From the NCBI GenBank assembly GCA_015183035.1, contig JACZZP010000018.1, positions 1,116,001 to 1,180,000 of the forward strand: a stretch of 64,000 bases of DNA. Reading direction: 5' to 3'. The notes under the pieces are model-generated. The model saw only the letters and a list, made by a program, of their open reading frames with translations, did no database searches and was not told where the DNA came from. Every line of letters starts with the position of its first letter. The stretch's first letter is position 1. The translations under genes and the position numbers were made by a program. This stretch comes from Meloidogyne chitwoodi. Lineage: Eukaryota > Nematoda > Chromadorea > Rhabditida > Meloidogynidae. Positions 36,926 through 51,900 of the stretch are shown here, in pieces.

Positions 36926-39900
36926 ATGGGTCCAACATCGGCAGGAGGACTATTTTACTTGAAATTTAATAATAAATTCTTTTCAAATTTTTCTTTTAAA
37001 ATTTTTATTATTTTTCTTGCCTTATTTAATACATTAAATTGTTCTATAAACATTAATAAACTTAATGCTCATCTTTCATTTGTTAATAATGATTCAGAAG
37101 GTAAAAAACAAAATAATTTAATTTATTTTTTAAAATAATTAATTTAATTAATATTTTTAGCATTATTATTACATAAACTAAGGCATCGTAGAGCAACAAC
37201 AGAATCTTTACTTACTGTGGAATGGGAAGGAATTCAAAGTGGTGACCATCCAGATTCTTCAATTAGAGGTTTTATTGTCGAATATCGTGCTGAACGTGAA
37301 AATCAATGGAATGTTCATCAAGGAATTATTCCTTATAAAGGACCTAATCACCAATATAGAGTACAGGTATAATAACATTTTTATTATTTAAATTAAAAAT
37401 ATTAGAGAATTCTCTTATCCTTTATAATATACTTATAACCTCTTCTTTCCTTTTATTAATTATTTTATTTTTTTAGATTCCAAAATTACCAACAGGAATA
37501 TCATATTTTGTTCGTATTAAAGTTTTGGGCTCGAGAGGAGAAGTTTTGGTTGAAACACCAGAAATTCGTGCCAGAAATGAAATTGTTAGCATAAAATGTG
37601 AACCTGAAGAAATAACTTCTCCAAATGATATAAAAATAAAAGAAATATCAAAATATAGTATAGCAATTAGTTGGCAACCCCCAGAATGTGGATCTATTGG
37701 AGAATATCAATTAGAATTAAAAGGATTAAATTTACAAAGTTTTGATGTTCATAGGCAAACAGTTTCACAACCACAAGCTTCTATTGGAGGATTAATTTCT
37801 GGTACAGAATATTCTTTAAGAATTAGAGCTATTGACAGATCTAGAATTATTGGACCTTGGAGTGAAGAGGTTTTTTTTATTTTTTAAATTAATTAATTAA
37901 TTAATTAAATAATTTTAAAAGTTAATAACTGTTAGCACAAAAGGAGAATTACCAGAACAATTATCTGATGCCCAATTAGAATATATTAGTGATAAAGATG
38001 TTAGAATAAATTGGTTACCTTTAGATCATCAAAGAATACAACATTATGAGGTAATTATAATAAATATATTAAACTTGAAAATAAAGTTTATTATTTTTTG
38101 AATAAATAAAGCCTTTATTATTAGAGATTTAGCAACATTGATTTAATTTTAAAATGAAAAGAATAAAAATAAAATAATTTTATTTATTTTATTTAAAGAT
38201 TGTATTAACTGAAATAATGGATAATTCAAAACAAAAAAATTTAAAAAAACAAAAAGAAGAAGATAATGATGAAGAAGAAAAAGTTGAACGTACTAGAATT
38301 GCCCCAACACAAAATAATACTTATTTTGGAGATTTAAAACCAGATACTGAATATAAAATTGGTGTTTTAACATATATGTATGTTTAATTTAAAAAATAAT
38401 AATATTGTTATTTTTAGTGATCATGAACCAGTTAAACTTCAACGCCTAACAATTCGAACAAATGAAGAACCTCCAATTGTAGTAGAACAAAAACCAGTAA
38501 TTATACAATTAGAAAATGGGGAATATGAAGTAATAATTATTTTAATAAATTTATTTTTTAATTTTTAATTTTTTAAAAAAAGGTTTATTGGAAATTTGAA
38601 GCAAATATTAAATTTGATAATTATATTTTAGAATATAAATTAGGAAATGAAACAACAAAATGGTATTTATTAATAAGAAAAGAAGAAATAAAACAATTAA
38701 ATAGTTATTCAATTAAAACTTTAAAATTAGAAAATGCTATTTCTATTCGTCTTTTATTTGTTAAAGAAAACAAAGTTGTAGCAAAGACAGAAGAAGAATT
38801 AATTAAACATAAATCTTTTGGTAATTCATGTGAAAGAATAGCAAGTGGAGAACCTAAATTAATTAAAAAAGAAAAAGAAGAAAATAATAAAATAATTACA
38901 TTACCTGAAACTTTAAATTTTAAATGGGAACAAATTAAATGTGATGGACATATTGAAGGATGGGAATATATTGTAAATTAATTAATTAATTATTTTTTAA
39001 AAAAGAAAAAGACTTTAAAAATTAAATAAAATAATATTTCCTTTAATATATTTAAAAAAAGATTTGGCCAGCAGAAGATGGTAATCAACCATTGGAAGGA
39101 ACAGTCCCAGATTTTACTTCCCAGCCTCAAGTTTTACTTCAAGGACTTGAACCTTCTACAGATTATCGTTTTAAAGTAAGGCATAGATTACCACATGGAG
39201 GTCATGGCCCTTGGAGTCCAACAGCTATAGGAATAACAGAAAATACAAAAAGAGAAGAAGAAAAAGAAGAAGAAAAAGAAGGAAAAGATAATATTTATAA
39301 ATTAAGAATTGCTTTAATACCTCCTCATTCTTTTCTTGTTTGGACACCTTTACCAGAACATATTAAAAGAATATATCGTTTTAAGTAAGTTTTTAGAATT
39401 TATTTTTTTAAAATTAAATTATTTTAAGGGTTTCTCACAAGCCAACAGCTCCAACAATATTAACAGATGGTACAACAGTAGAAGGTCCACCAAAACAATT
39501 TATTGTCTGCCCTCCAGGCATAGTCCAGCAAGGGTCTGATTTTTGTTTAGATCTTAGAGGATTAGAACTTTTAAAACAATATTCTGCTCAAATTAATTAT
39601 CAACTTGATGGTCCTAATGGAAAATGGAGTAAAAAAGGTTCTCCTCTTTTCTTTATTCTTGTTGATGAAGAAAAAGAAAAAGAAGAAAGAAAAGAAAATT
39701 TAAATATTGAAAAAATACGTATTGAACAAATTGAAGGAAAACCAACAAAATCTGTTATTCATTGGATTGCTGATGGACCAATGTTAGACCAAATACGTGC
39801 TTATCAAGTAAATATTTAATTAATTTATTTATTTTTAATTATTTTTTTAAAAAAAAAGGTTGAAATTCGTGGTAATTCTAAACAACCTTGGCATCCAATT

Positions 39901-42900
39901 AGTGGATATATTGCTGCAGAAAGGCCAGGACAAAAACATTTCCAAGTGGAATTAGATAGTCATTTATTAGCTGGACAAACTGAAATTAGATTGAAGGCAT
40001 TAGGTTCTGATGGTAAATCTGTAGCACAGAGTCAGTCAATTGAGACTGGAATGCCTTGTGAACGTAATTATTTTATTATTATTTAATTAATTGGTCTTTT
40101 TTTGAATTATTTGGTGTTTTAAATTAAAAAATCAGATCTTTATTCGAGTAAATTTATTATTTTTTAGCAATAACTCTTCCACCTTTTAATGCAACATTAA
40201 CAATCGAAAAAGGTCATAATTTAATGCTTCGTTGGTCTTTTCCTTCATTTAAAGACCAATCAGAAATTGAACGTTGTCATTTCCACTTTTTGGTTGGAGG
40301 AATATTAAATGGAGTAGCATTACAAAGAACGGTGGATGGACGTTCTAGAGAATTAAAATTAGAAACAATTAGTAGTAGTAGTGGAAGAGGAGGGCCTTCA
40401 AATATTCAATTAAGTCTTCATGCAATTAATAGATTAGGTGCTGGACCTGCATCTTTGCCTATTTCTGTTATTAATGATGAAAGAATTACTACAATACCTG
40501 AAAAAAGTATTTTTTAATTTAAATAATAATACCCTCTATTTCTGATCTAATATTTAGGGGAGAATTAATAAGAATTAAATAATAGAAATTCTTCAAAATT
40601 AAATTAGAAATTCTGATCTAATTTTGTATAAAATTTATTTTAATAAATTATTTTAAGTTAATTTTTTGGTGATGGAATTTAGGTTATTTTTGCTTAAAAA
40701 TATCAAAAATAATAATAATTATTATTTTATACAAAATGGGTGATATTTAATTTTTAAATAAATTCTAATATTTTAATTATTTTATATTTTCTAATTTTAT
40801 ATATCTTTTATTTATTTATTCTATTTTATTATTTATAATATATCTGCTTTTTAAGTAAAAAAATAATAAGAAAATAGAGAGCTACAAAATAAAATAATCT
40901 TAATATTTTTAATTAATTAATTATAATTAAATATTTAAAAAATAAATTCTCTAAATATACTTTTGTAGCTCTTTTTACCTCTAAATATATTTATTTATTT
41001 AAAATATAAATAAATATTAATTTTGCCCTCCTCGTCCTTTTAGCTAACCAACATAAACGTGTTCGTCGTACAATTTGTGACCCAAGAACAGATTTTTGGT
41101 GTAGAGAAGAATCTTTCAGTACTTTTAATGATGGTTGGCCACAAGAAAAAGGTTTTATATTATTAAATTGTTTGCAGTGTTTTTTTGTATTTTTTTAATT
41201 ATTTTCATTATTAATTTGCTTTTTATTTCTCTGCCTTTATTTGCTGTGTTCAAATATTTGTTTTTGTATTTTTTTTTAAATATTCTTTTGATTATATTTA
41301 TTTGAAGGTATAATTAATTAAAAAATATCAAAAGAATTATTAAATGCTTATAGCTCTCTACTTACTTTTAACAATTTTACTCATTTTTTTCAACAAATTT
41401 CTTTCTCTTTTAATTAACATTTTTTAAATAATTTTATTTCAGTTAATTTTCCCAAAATTTTATAAATAAATAAATATTCCAATTAAAAGCCCAAATGCTT
41501 ATTTTGCTCTTTTTATGAATTAAAATATTTAAAAAATAAATTTAAATTTATTTTTAGCTTTAATCTCATCTCCAACAGTCTCAACATCCTCTGAAGGCTC
41601 ACTTCACGTTCATTGGCGTTCTAAAGGACCAGGACGTGGAGTTTTTGGTTATAGAGTGCTTTATCGTTCTCCTGGTGGTGGTTGGAATCCTTATGGGTAT
41701 TTTTTGAAAAATAATTAAATAAATTAAAATAAAAATAAATTATTATTTTTAAGTCAAATTGTCCCTTATACTGGAGATGATGAAAATTATAATTTGGCAT
41801 TAACTGGTCTATCGCCTGGAGTTCCTTATGAATTAAAAATTCAAACACTTGATAGAAACTCCTATGTTTTATTTACTTCACAAAATGTTCATTCCTCTTC
41901 TACATGTCTTCCACCAACACAACCACCATCTCAATTGGCCATTGATGCACCAGATGCTAGACATGTTAGAGTTACTTGGGTACCTGTTGTTCAAAGTGCT
42001 TGGAAATGTTCTGAAGCAAAAGTGGAATTAAAAGTAAAAATAATAATTTAAAATTATTAAAAATATTATTTTTATTAAAAACTTAGATTGACGAACCAAT
42101 TGGAAGGCCATCTGTATTTCTTGATGCACGTCAAAATAGTCATGTTTTTGATTCAGCACCTGCTCAGCGAATGGTAAAATATTTTTTAAATTAATTAATT
42201 AATTTTAAAAAAAAGACTATTCGTGTCAGAACTACAAATGAAGCTGGTCATTCTGATTGGTCTCCTTCTGTCTCAGTTTCAACACTTTCTTCTGCTCAAT
42301 CACTTGCTGAACCAATTGATGGTCCTTTTGTTTCTGTTCTTCATGGAATGCCTCGACTAAGTTGGAAAGGCCGTGAGGGGACAACAACTGACCCTGAATT
42401 GGTTGACCATTTTATTATTGAATGGAGAACTAGAACAGAACAACGTTGGAATCAATTACCACAACGTATTCCATTTACTGGATGGCAAAGGCCTTATAAT
42501 GTTGATTTGGATAAATTACCAGCTGGGCATTTATATGGTTAAATTAAATTATTTATTTGGGTTTTAAATAATCCAAAAAAACAATGAGCTAAAAGATTTC
42601 TTTTTCCTGGATTTTCTTAGGAAAATTTTAAATTGGATCTCATCATTTCTCTCTCTTACCGTATACTTTTGTTTCATCAAAATAATATTTTTATTATTTT
42701 TTAGAAGTACGCATTCGTGCACTTGATCATAATTTGGGCACAGCATTTATTTCTGGAACGGTATAAACTTTTTTTTAAATTTTTTATTAAAAATTAAAAA
42801 AGGTCACAGTCCAAGCCCAAGCTCAATGTAGACCACCCCATTCAGCACCAAGAAATTTGGAAATAACTCCCCTTGGGCCAAATCAACTTCGTTTAATTTG

Positions 42901-45900
42901 GCAACCTTTAAATGAAATAGAATGGAATTGTGACCAACTTTGGTATGTCGTCAAATACTCCAGCACTGAACAACAGGCAAATTTAAAAGAAAACTATAAT
43001 TTCATTTAAAAAAATTCTCTCAGGGCTTTCGTAATTTGAGTAGTGGCGATACTAGTACAATCTTTGACTCAGCACCTTTTACTCAATGGCACTTCCAAAT
43101 ACAAGCTGCAAACCCAGCTGGTGCTGGTCCTTGGAGTTCATCTTTGACTGGACAAACTTTGGGAACAGCCCCAGGACCAGTTGGCGATTTCTCTGCACAG
43201 ATTTTGACACCAGAGGCTGTTCAGCTTTCTTGGCGTCCTCCACAAATTCCGAATGGTCAAATAACTGGCTATGAGGTTGGCCTAGAGGTAACAATGGTGG
43301 GAAGGTGAATTTGATTATAAAGGTGACTTATCAGCTGATCTCTCGAGGAATGTGTCAAAATGGTATGACAGCTAGTACTAGTGCTGCTGCTGTAGGTGGA
43401 GGAGGGGGTGAACAACCATCTACTACAGTCCTCTCAGAAAAATCATCTTACACTCTTCAACAATTACACCCACACTCACGCTATCGAATTGGTGTTGCGG
43501 CAAGGACTGATACTGGAGCAGGAGAAAGAGTAACAAGAGAAGTACAGGTAATAATGAATAAATAATTATTATTTTTATTGGTAAAAATGAAGGAAAAAAT
43601 TATTTTTTAATTATTTTTTAACTTCAACACACATAGACTGATCAATCTGTGCCAACTGCTCCTCCTGCCAATTTTCGTGTTGACAATATTGGTGAAAACA
43701 ATGCTGAACTTGGTTGGCATGCACCACCTTGTGTGCACACAAATGGTGATATAACTGAATATGAGGTAATTAATTGGAAATAATTTTTTCAATAATTATT
43801 TTAGTATGAAATAGCAGCTGCAGATCGTTTATCTGCGCAGATTCCACGTGTTACAGATGTTACTCGTTCAACAAGAGTTCATTTAACAGGTCTTGTTCCA
43901 TCTACTTCTTATTCTGCCCGTGTACGTGCCTTCACAGCACGTGGACCGGGACCTTGGTCGTCAGAATTGAGATTCCAAACTAGGCCTTCAGCATTACGTG
44001 AACCAATACCCCAACCAAGGGTTTATGCTACAGGGAATAATGAAGCTCAATTGGTATGGCAGACAACACAAGGACAGTCTGGTTATTTTGATAAATTTGC
44101 TTGTCAATGGGCACCTACTGGTACTCAAAAGTATAAGGTAAAAATAAATATATAATTTTTGTTAAAATATATTCTCCTTTTTAATATAAAGGAAGAACGT
44201 GTTGTCCCAGCCTATAACCCTTGTTCTGCTGACCTTGTTCGTCGCTATCAACTTCCACCTAGCACAACAAAGTTACAAACCCATTGCTCTGCATTACCTG
44301 TTCGCCAAGACCCAGCAACACTTGACTATAGAGTTTATTTTTATTATAATTTAAATTAAAAATAAATATATTTAGGTACGTGCTAAACCTCAAGGGCAAC
44401 CATGGACTCAATGGAGTCCTCCACAAAGACCTGTTGTTGTTCAACCACCTCCTCCACCTCGCCCTCCTCCTCCTCCTCTACCACGTCCAGTTATTGTAGA
44501 TGATTGTATACAATTACTCGCATTACATAAGCAGGGAGGATCTGCAAATACTTTACGTTTTGCATGGTCTGTCAGACCATCAGGTATTTTGAAAAAATTA
44601 AAAAAATAAAATTAATCATAAAAAAAAAAGATTTATTGCGTTGTGCTGCTTTTATTGTTACTGTAACTCCAAGGGATGGTAGAGAACCTTCACGGCAATT
44701 CCGTGTTGATTCCACTACAAACCAATACACAGCGGATTCCTTAAGACCTGGCACAGTTTATGCTGTCAGTGTTCAACCTGTGGTAAATGAACGGCCTTGT
44801 ACTGGAATGACTGTTGATATGACCACAGATGTGGTAAATTAATTGTTTATTTAATTATTTGTTTTTTTCTCTTTTTTAAGGAGCCTCTCTTCCAATTAGA
44901 TCAACGCCCACGAATTGTTGAAGAAAGGGCTACCTCAATAACAATTGCTTGGGATGTTCCCTCATCAATTCAATGTTCTTCATTTATTGTTGAATATAGA
45001 CTTGAGACGGGACCTTGGCAACAGATGCAGCAAAGAGTTCCATGTCAACCTGGAAGGACAACATATACAGCTACAGTGCCAGGACTTCCTACAAATAGTG
45101 CTGTTGATCTGCGTGTTAGAGCAATTTCATTACAGAATCAGCCAAGCAATCCAAGCCCTGAGGTACTTAATAAATTATATATTTTTAATTAATCCGAGTC
45201 TCATTTTTGTACTTTAAACAAAATATTTTTATAGGTTCGAGGTCATACAAAATGTTCACCACCTGATTCGCCTCCACATGGATTACGCCTTGACTCTCCT
45301 ACTCAAAACGAAGTAAGACTCAGTTGGGCACGTCTTTCTAAACTCAGTTGGAACTGTGATGAACTTCAAATTGATATTGGCTACAAAACAGCTGATCAAC
45401 CTGAAAGAATATTAACTGTACCAGCTGACAAAGTTGAACATATTTTCTCTTCTGAGCCAAATACTCGATGGACTGTTAGACTTCGTGCTACAAACCAAGC
45501 AGGAAGTAGCCCTTGGGGACCTGAACAAACACTTGTTACAAGGCAAGGAGCACCTGGACATGTTTTAAATATGCAATTAACTCCTCTCTCTCCAAATGAA
45601 ATAAAAGTTAGATGGTCTCCCCCAGCAGTTCAAAGGGGATCTATTGTTGGTTATGACATCTCTTATCGGCTAAAACATAGATTAGCCTGTCCTGAGGAAG
45701 AGCCACGAGATGTTAGCAGAGATTTTGTTACAATCTATAATCATAAGGTATTTATTTTTTACAGAAAACCTATTTTAACTTCTACAGTATGTCCTTATAG
45801 GCATACTCTATATAACTATTATTTGAGATGTTTTTTAACCTTTGATTTTGAATTTTATATAAATAGATTATATTAAAATTATACCTCTGTATAACATAAA

Positions 45901-48900
45901 GATTTATCTGTTTCAATCTGTTCTCCTGACCGAGTTTCGGCCATGACCAAAAGTGACCTGACCGGGCTTCTCTTGTCAGGTCATTTTTATGACCGTGTCA
46001 GGAGAACACTGGTTTCAATCATAATGAGACTAACAGACCCTTTTGTTTTTTAAATTATTTTAATCTTTTCTTTTATAGGATACTGAATATATTTTAACTG
46101 GTCTTTTGCCTAATTCTTTATATGAAGTAAAAGTACAGGCTAGAACAACCCAATTAGGTCCAGAAGAGACACGTGAGGGTGCTACATTCCAACAACCTCC
46201 AAGTGCTCCTCCTCTCAATCTTCAATTGACATATGCTTTAGAACGTTCACTTTCTTTCCAATGGGAACCTGTAGAATGTTCTCAAAGACATGGACAGATA
46301 ATAGCTTATGAATATGAAATTGTTGGTCAAGATGATTGGGCAAAATTAGAAAGACAAATTGCTAATACCTCACAAGAACGTGTTACAATTGATGGTCTTA
46401 CTCCTTTTACTAAAGTATTATATATATTTTTTAGAGATTATTTTAATTAATTTAAAGTATGTTTTTCGTGTCCGTGCATACAATGGAGTAGGTGGAGGAC
46501 CTGCTACTGAAAATTTGGATGTAATGACAGCTAAAGCGAATGCTCCACTTCCTCCTCAAGACCTTGTAGTCACACAGGAGGGTGTTTCTTGGTTTGTTTA
46601 AAAAATTGGGGAAAATTATTTTTAAACATTTCTTTTAGGTTTACCGTTTCTTGGCTTCCTCCATATCCTCCTTATGGACCACATGATCGTTATAAACTCC
46701 AATATCAGCTTTTGAGTGCCTCTCCACACGATTGGAAAACGATTGAAATTGATTCTCGAAGCAAAGAGTTGGAATGTCCGGTCAGTTTTTATAATATAAT
46801 TCTCCTCTTTGGATGGGGAATTTTTTGGAATTTGAGAAAATAGGAAATTCAAGAAAAATTCAGTTCGATCCCTCAAATATATAATTAATTCTGAATATTT
46901 TCAGCCTTTTTTATATTCTATTTAGGTGCCTGGCCCACGTCTTTGCTACAATATTACTGGTCTTGATCAGGGACAACAATATCGAGTTAAAGTTGCTGCC
47001 CACATTGAAGGGGGCAATTATGGTCCTTTCTCACAAATTGGTAATTTTCTTCTTAAAAATAAATATTTTAAAATAATTTCAGTTATTGCAAATACTCTCA
47101 GAGTTGTTCCTGGAGCTCCAGCTTCTATTGATTTGATCGCCAAAACAGATCATTCATTGCATGTTGGATGGAAACCTCCCTATGATCAATTAGGACAAAT
47201 TACACAGTTGAAGAGTTTTTTAAGAATTTTAAACTTTAAATTTTAAAGGTACCGTCTTTCTTGGCAGTCCCTTGCACATCCAGATGCTCGTCGTCAGTCA
47301 ACTATGGTTGATCATCCAAAAATGGATAATTTAATCGATGGACTTGAACCTGAGACTTATTACAATATTTCACTCTCAGCTGGCACTCCACACGGTTTTG
47401 GACCTGAAATTTGGGCACAGTTTAGAACAGATCCATTCCGAGCACCTTCTGTTCTTCAAGCACCAATATTAACACCTGAAGGAGCTCATACTATTCACGT
47501 AGAGTGGACAGGTGTTGTAGACACTCAAAATAGAGTAGCTGGATATATTGTTGAAAGTAGAACTAGTGATGCTCATCAATGGATTGAATCAAGTGGAGTT
47601 GTATGTTTTATTTGTTAAAATATAAACTCTCTCACTTAGCCCCTCTTTTTGAATATAAAATAATCAAAAATTTATTTTTTTTAAAAAAGGTTCCACATGA
47701 GCCTGGAAGACGTCAATACAAAACTCGTTTGGATGGTTTAGAACCTGATACTCTCTACTTTGTTCGTATCAAAGTAGTTGATAATCGTCAAAGAGTAAGT
47801 GAGGCATCTCCAGAAGCACATGCTCGTACTGGTTGTGCCCCTCCAACATCTCCACCTACAAGTGTTGCCCTTCACGGTTCAAGCGATTGGAGACAAGTAA
47901 GAGTTTCTTGGCATCCACCAAATAAACAAAGTTGGCTTTGTTCAACAATAAGTTATGAATTAGAATATCATAATGGATCTGGACCTGCAAAATTAGCTGA
48001 TGTTGCTAGGTAATTTTTAAACTTTTTGTTTAATTTTAAAAATTGTCTTTTTATTTTCAGTGGATACACAGAACACAGTTTGGCTTCTGGACCAGGTACA
48101 GCTTGGAGAGTTCGTGTTAGAACTAAGGTATTAATATTTTCATTATTTTTAAAAAATTATTTTTTTTAGAATCCTGCCGGAGTCTCTCCTTGGTCACCAG
48201 AAGTAGAACTAAGAACTGGTGGTCGTCCTCCTGGTGAAGTAACAGATCTTTCAGCAGATGCAACAGGTCCAGATAGTGTTTCAACTAACTGGTCACCACC
48301 AGAATCTGATGATGAAATAACTGGATATACTCTTACTTATACTTTAAAATCAATTGGAGAATGTGGACCTAATTCAGCATCTAGACCTATAACAAAAGAA
48401 ACAAAAGAACCAAATATAGATTTGGAAGGATTATTACCTGATTCCACTTATGATATAACAGTTACAGCACATACAGCTACTCAAGAAGGAAAACGTTCAA
48501 AAATTGTTACTGTAAGGACTGAGGAAGCTTGTAAGTTTTTTTAAGAATATTAAAATTATTAATATTTTTTAATAAAAAGAGAAACAATTTAACTTTAAAA
48601 TAAATATATTCTTTTTATTTATTTTAGCACCAACTGGTCATCCAAAGAATTTACGTGTAACATCAGTAACTTCAACTCGTGCAGAATTACTTTGGAATGA
48701 AATTGAATGTGAACTTCGTCATGGACGTATTATTGGTTATGATTATGAATTAGATGATACAAGTGGTGAAAGTCAAAATATAAGTGAACAGTCAATTACT
48801 AGAAGAGTTTCCCTTGATGGATTAATTCCTTATACTGAATATAGGGTTAGAGTAAGAGGAAAAAATTCTAAAGGTGAAGGGCCATTTTCTGACTATGTTG

Positions 48901-51900
48901 CTTTCAGAACACTTCCTTCTGGTAATAATTTTGATTTTTTTATTTATTTAAATTAAATTTATTATTTAATTAGCTCCTCCTCCACCTACTGATCTTCGAA
49001 TTGAAGAACAACTTGCCCATGCATTAGAAATTTCATTTTTACCTCCACATCCACCAAATGGTATTCTTGATCAATATAGAATTAGATGGACTCCTCATAA
49101 AAAGTTTAATTATCGTGATCAAAAAGTACCAGCATTTCAATTGGAATGTTCAACACCACAAATGAGAGGACGTCTTTGTTATAGAATTACTGGATTAGAA
49201 CCTGAACAAGAATATGAAATACAAGTTAGAATAAATAAATAAATAAATTAATTAATTATTTTTAATAAAATTAAAGGCAGCAGCACATACTGAACATGGT
49301 GATTGGGGTGATTGGAGTGAACCTTTAATAACACCAACTGGAATACAAAGTAATTTAATTAATTATTTAATTATTTTTACTTAATTTTAATAAAAATCTA
49401 CAATAAAATTGTACATAAAATTACTACAATAATTTAATAATAAAAATTAAATATAAATCTATCTTTTGTTTTTTTCAGTAATTCCAGTATTAGAAGCTCC
49501 TTTAGAACTTGATTTTGTTCATTCAACAAGTATTGGTGTTAGATGGAGAGGTTTAGATGAAAAAGATGCTGAACATATAATTGGATATATTCTTGAATAT
49601 AAATCAGAAGATGATACAGATTGGACTGAATGGAATGGAATTATAAAACATCGATCTAGACAACCAGAATATAAAGCAATTGTTAAAGGATTAATTGAAT
49701 CTACTGAATATTTCTTTAGATTAAGGGTATATTTGTTTAATTTTATAAAAATTAATTTTTTTAAAAAAAAGGTTGTTGGAAAAGGTGATAAACGTGGAGG
49801 ACCTGGACCTGAATTAAAAGCTATTACAAAATGTGGAAGTAAATATTTTAAATATTTTTTAATTATTTTATTATTTTAAAGAACCAGAACAACCACCAGG
49901 AAATGTACGTATTGAACCAATTGATTTCCAACAAGTTAAAATTGTTTGGGAACCACCAGAAGAAACAACATGGAAATGTGATCAAGTAGAATTAGCATTA
50001 TATTATACAAATACTAGTGGACAACAAAAAATAATGACATTTGCTCCAGATGGCCCTAAAGAAGTATTTAAAATAATTAAAAAAATATATATAATTTATT
50101 TTATAAAGGTTTTGTTTGATTCAATACCAGGCACTCGTTGGGAAGCAAAAATGAGAACACAAACAATTGAACCTGGAGAAGAGCCAAAACATTCAGGATG
50201 GAGTAATAGAGCTGTTCTTGTTACAAAATCACCTCCTTCAGAAATTTTCCTTAAAACTAATGCTCTAGGTCCAACACAAGGAGAAGCTTTTTGGGGACTT
50301 CCAGCAGAATATTCTGATTGGCCTTGGGGTGTTGATTTACAATATAAATTAATTCAATTGGGTGGTTGTAAAAAATTGGACAAATCAATGACACAACCTG
50401 TTATAATTGAAAATGTTCAGGACAAACATGTAAAAAATAATTTAAATAAATTAAAAAAAAAAAAGTTTTTAATAAGACACACTTTAATTGTGGTTGTTTT
50501 CCTTAGATTTATGTTAATATAATAGGGGCTTTTTGGATATTAATAATTTTATTACTTTAAAATTAAAGCATTATTTTTTTTTAATATTTATTTTTTAAAA
50601 TTAATTTTATTTCTATTATTTATTTTGCCGCCAAATTTCTAATTTTTTTAAATTTATTTTTATTATAAATTTTAGCAAATTTTTATTGTATTATTTATTA
50701 ATTTTTTATTTATATTAAAAAAATAAAAATTTATAATAAAAATAAATTAGAAATTAGGCAGCGAAATAAATAGAAGAAATTTTATAAAAATATTTTATAA
50801 AATTTAAAATAAATAGAAGAAAAGAATATTTAATTTTTATTTAAAGGTTTTATTGGATAATTTATATCCTGGCTCTGAATATGAAGTAACAGTAACTTTA
50901 CGTCAACCACCAGGATATGACAGAAGAATTCCACCTAAAAAAGCTGTTCAAAGATTTAAAACCGAAGATCAGCCTCCAACAGGAGCTCCACATAAATTAC
51001 GTGTAGAAAGTCGTCAAGACACAAAATTAGGTTTTGGTTGGGAACCACCAGAATGTTTAGAACAAAATGGAGAAATTAGTCAATATGAATATGAATTAAT
51101 TGGTTTAGAAGATTGGAATCAAGGAACACGTGAAGGAGTTAGTCCAAGAACTAGAACAGACATTGGAGAATTACAGCCTGGATCACTTTATCGTTTTCGT
51201 GTTAGAGCTTTTAGTTCAGCTGGTCCTGGACCTTGGTCTGAACCTATTGATGCTAGAACAACTGGTAAATTTAAATTATTTAAACAATTAAAATATTATA
51301 AGTATTATTGAGAAACTATTTGGTATTTTCTGTTCTCTAATATATTTAAAATTTAAATAAATAATTAATTAATTTTTTTATTAAAGGTTCTGAAATTGGA
51401 CCTCCACGTGATTTAACTGCTTTAAAGACAGCAGATACTTTTGTTGAACTTGCTTGGCTTCCTCCACATCCAGAAACATCATCAATTAGTGCTTATAGAG
51501 TTAGATATGGACCTTCTTCTGATACTACAAGAACTCAAGAAATTATATTAAGAGTATTTATATTTATTTAAATATTAAATAATATTTAAAAAAAGGGTGA
51601 TGAATTAACCTGTTCTGGTTATGAAAGTTCTTCTTCAATTCTTACAAGTGGTGATCGTTTATGTACAACAGTAACTGGATTAAAACAATCGAGTGATTAT
51701 CGTTTTGCAGTTCAAGCCCAAGCTTCTTCTGGAAATTGGGGGCCTTTTACTCCAGATATCTTTGCTACAACAAGTTCTCCTATTTTAGGAGAACTTTATG
51801 AAGGAGGAAATATAAAATTATTATCAGCTGGACATGACAATTTAAAAATAAAATGGACACCCCCTGGCATTCTTTCTCCAATAATTGATAGATATGAATT

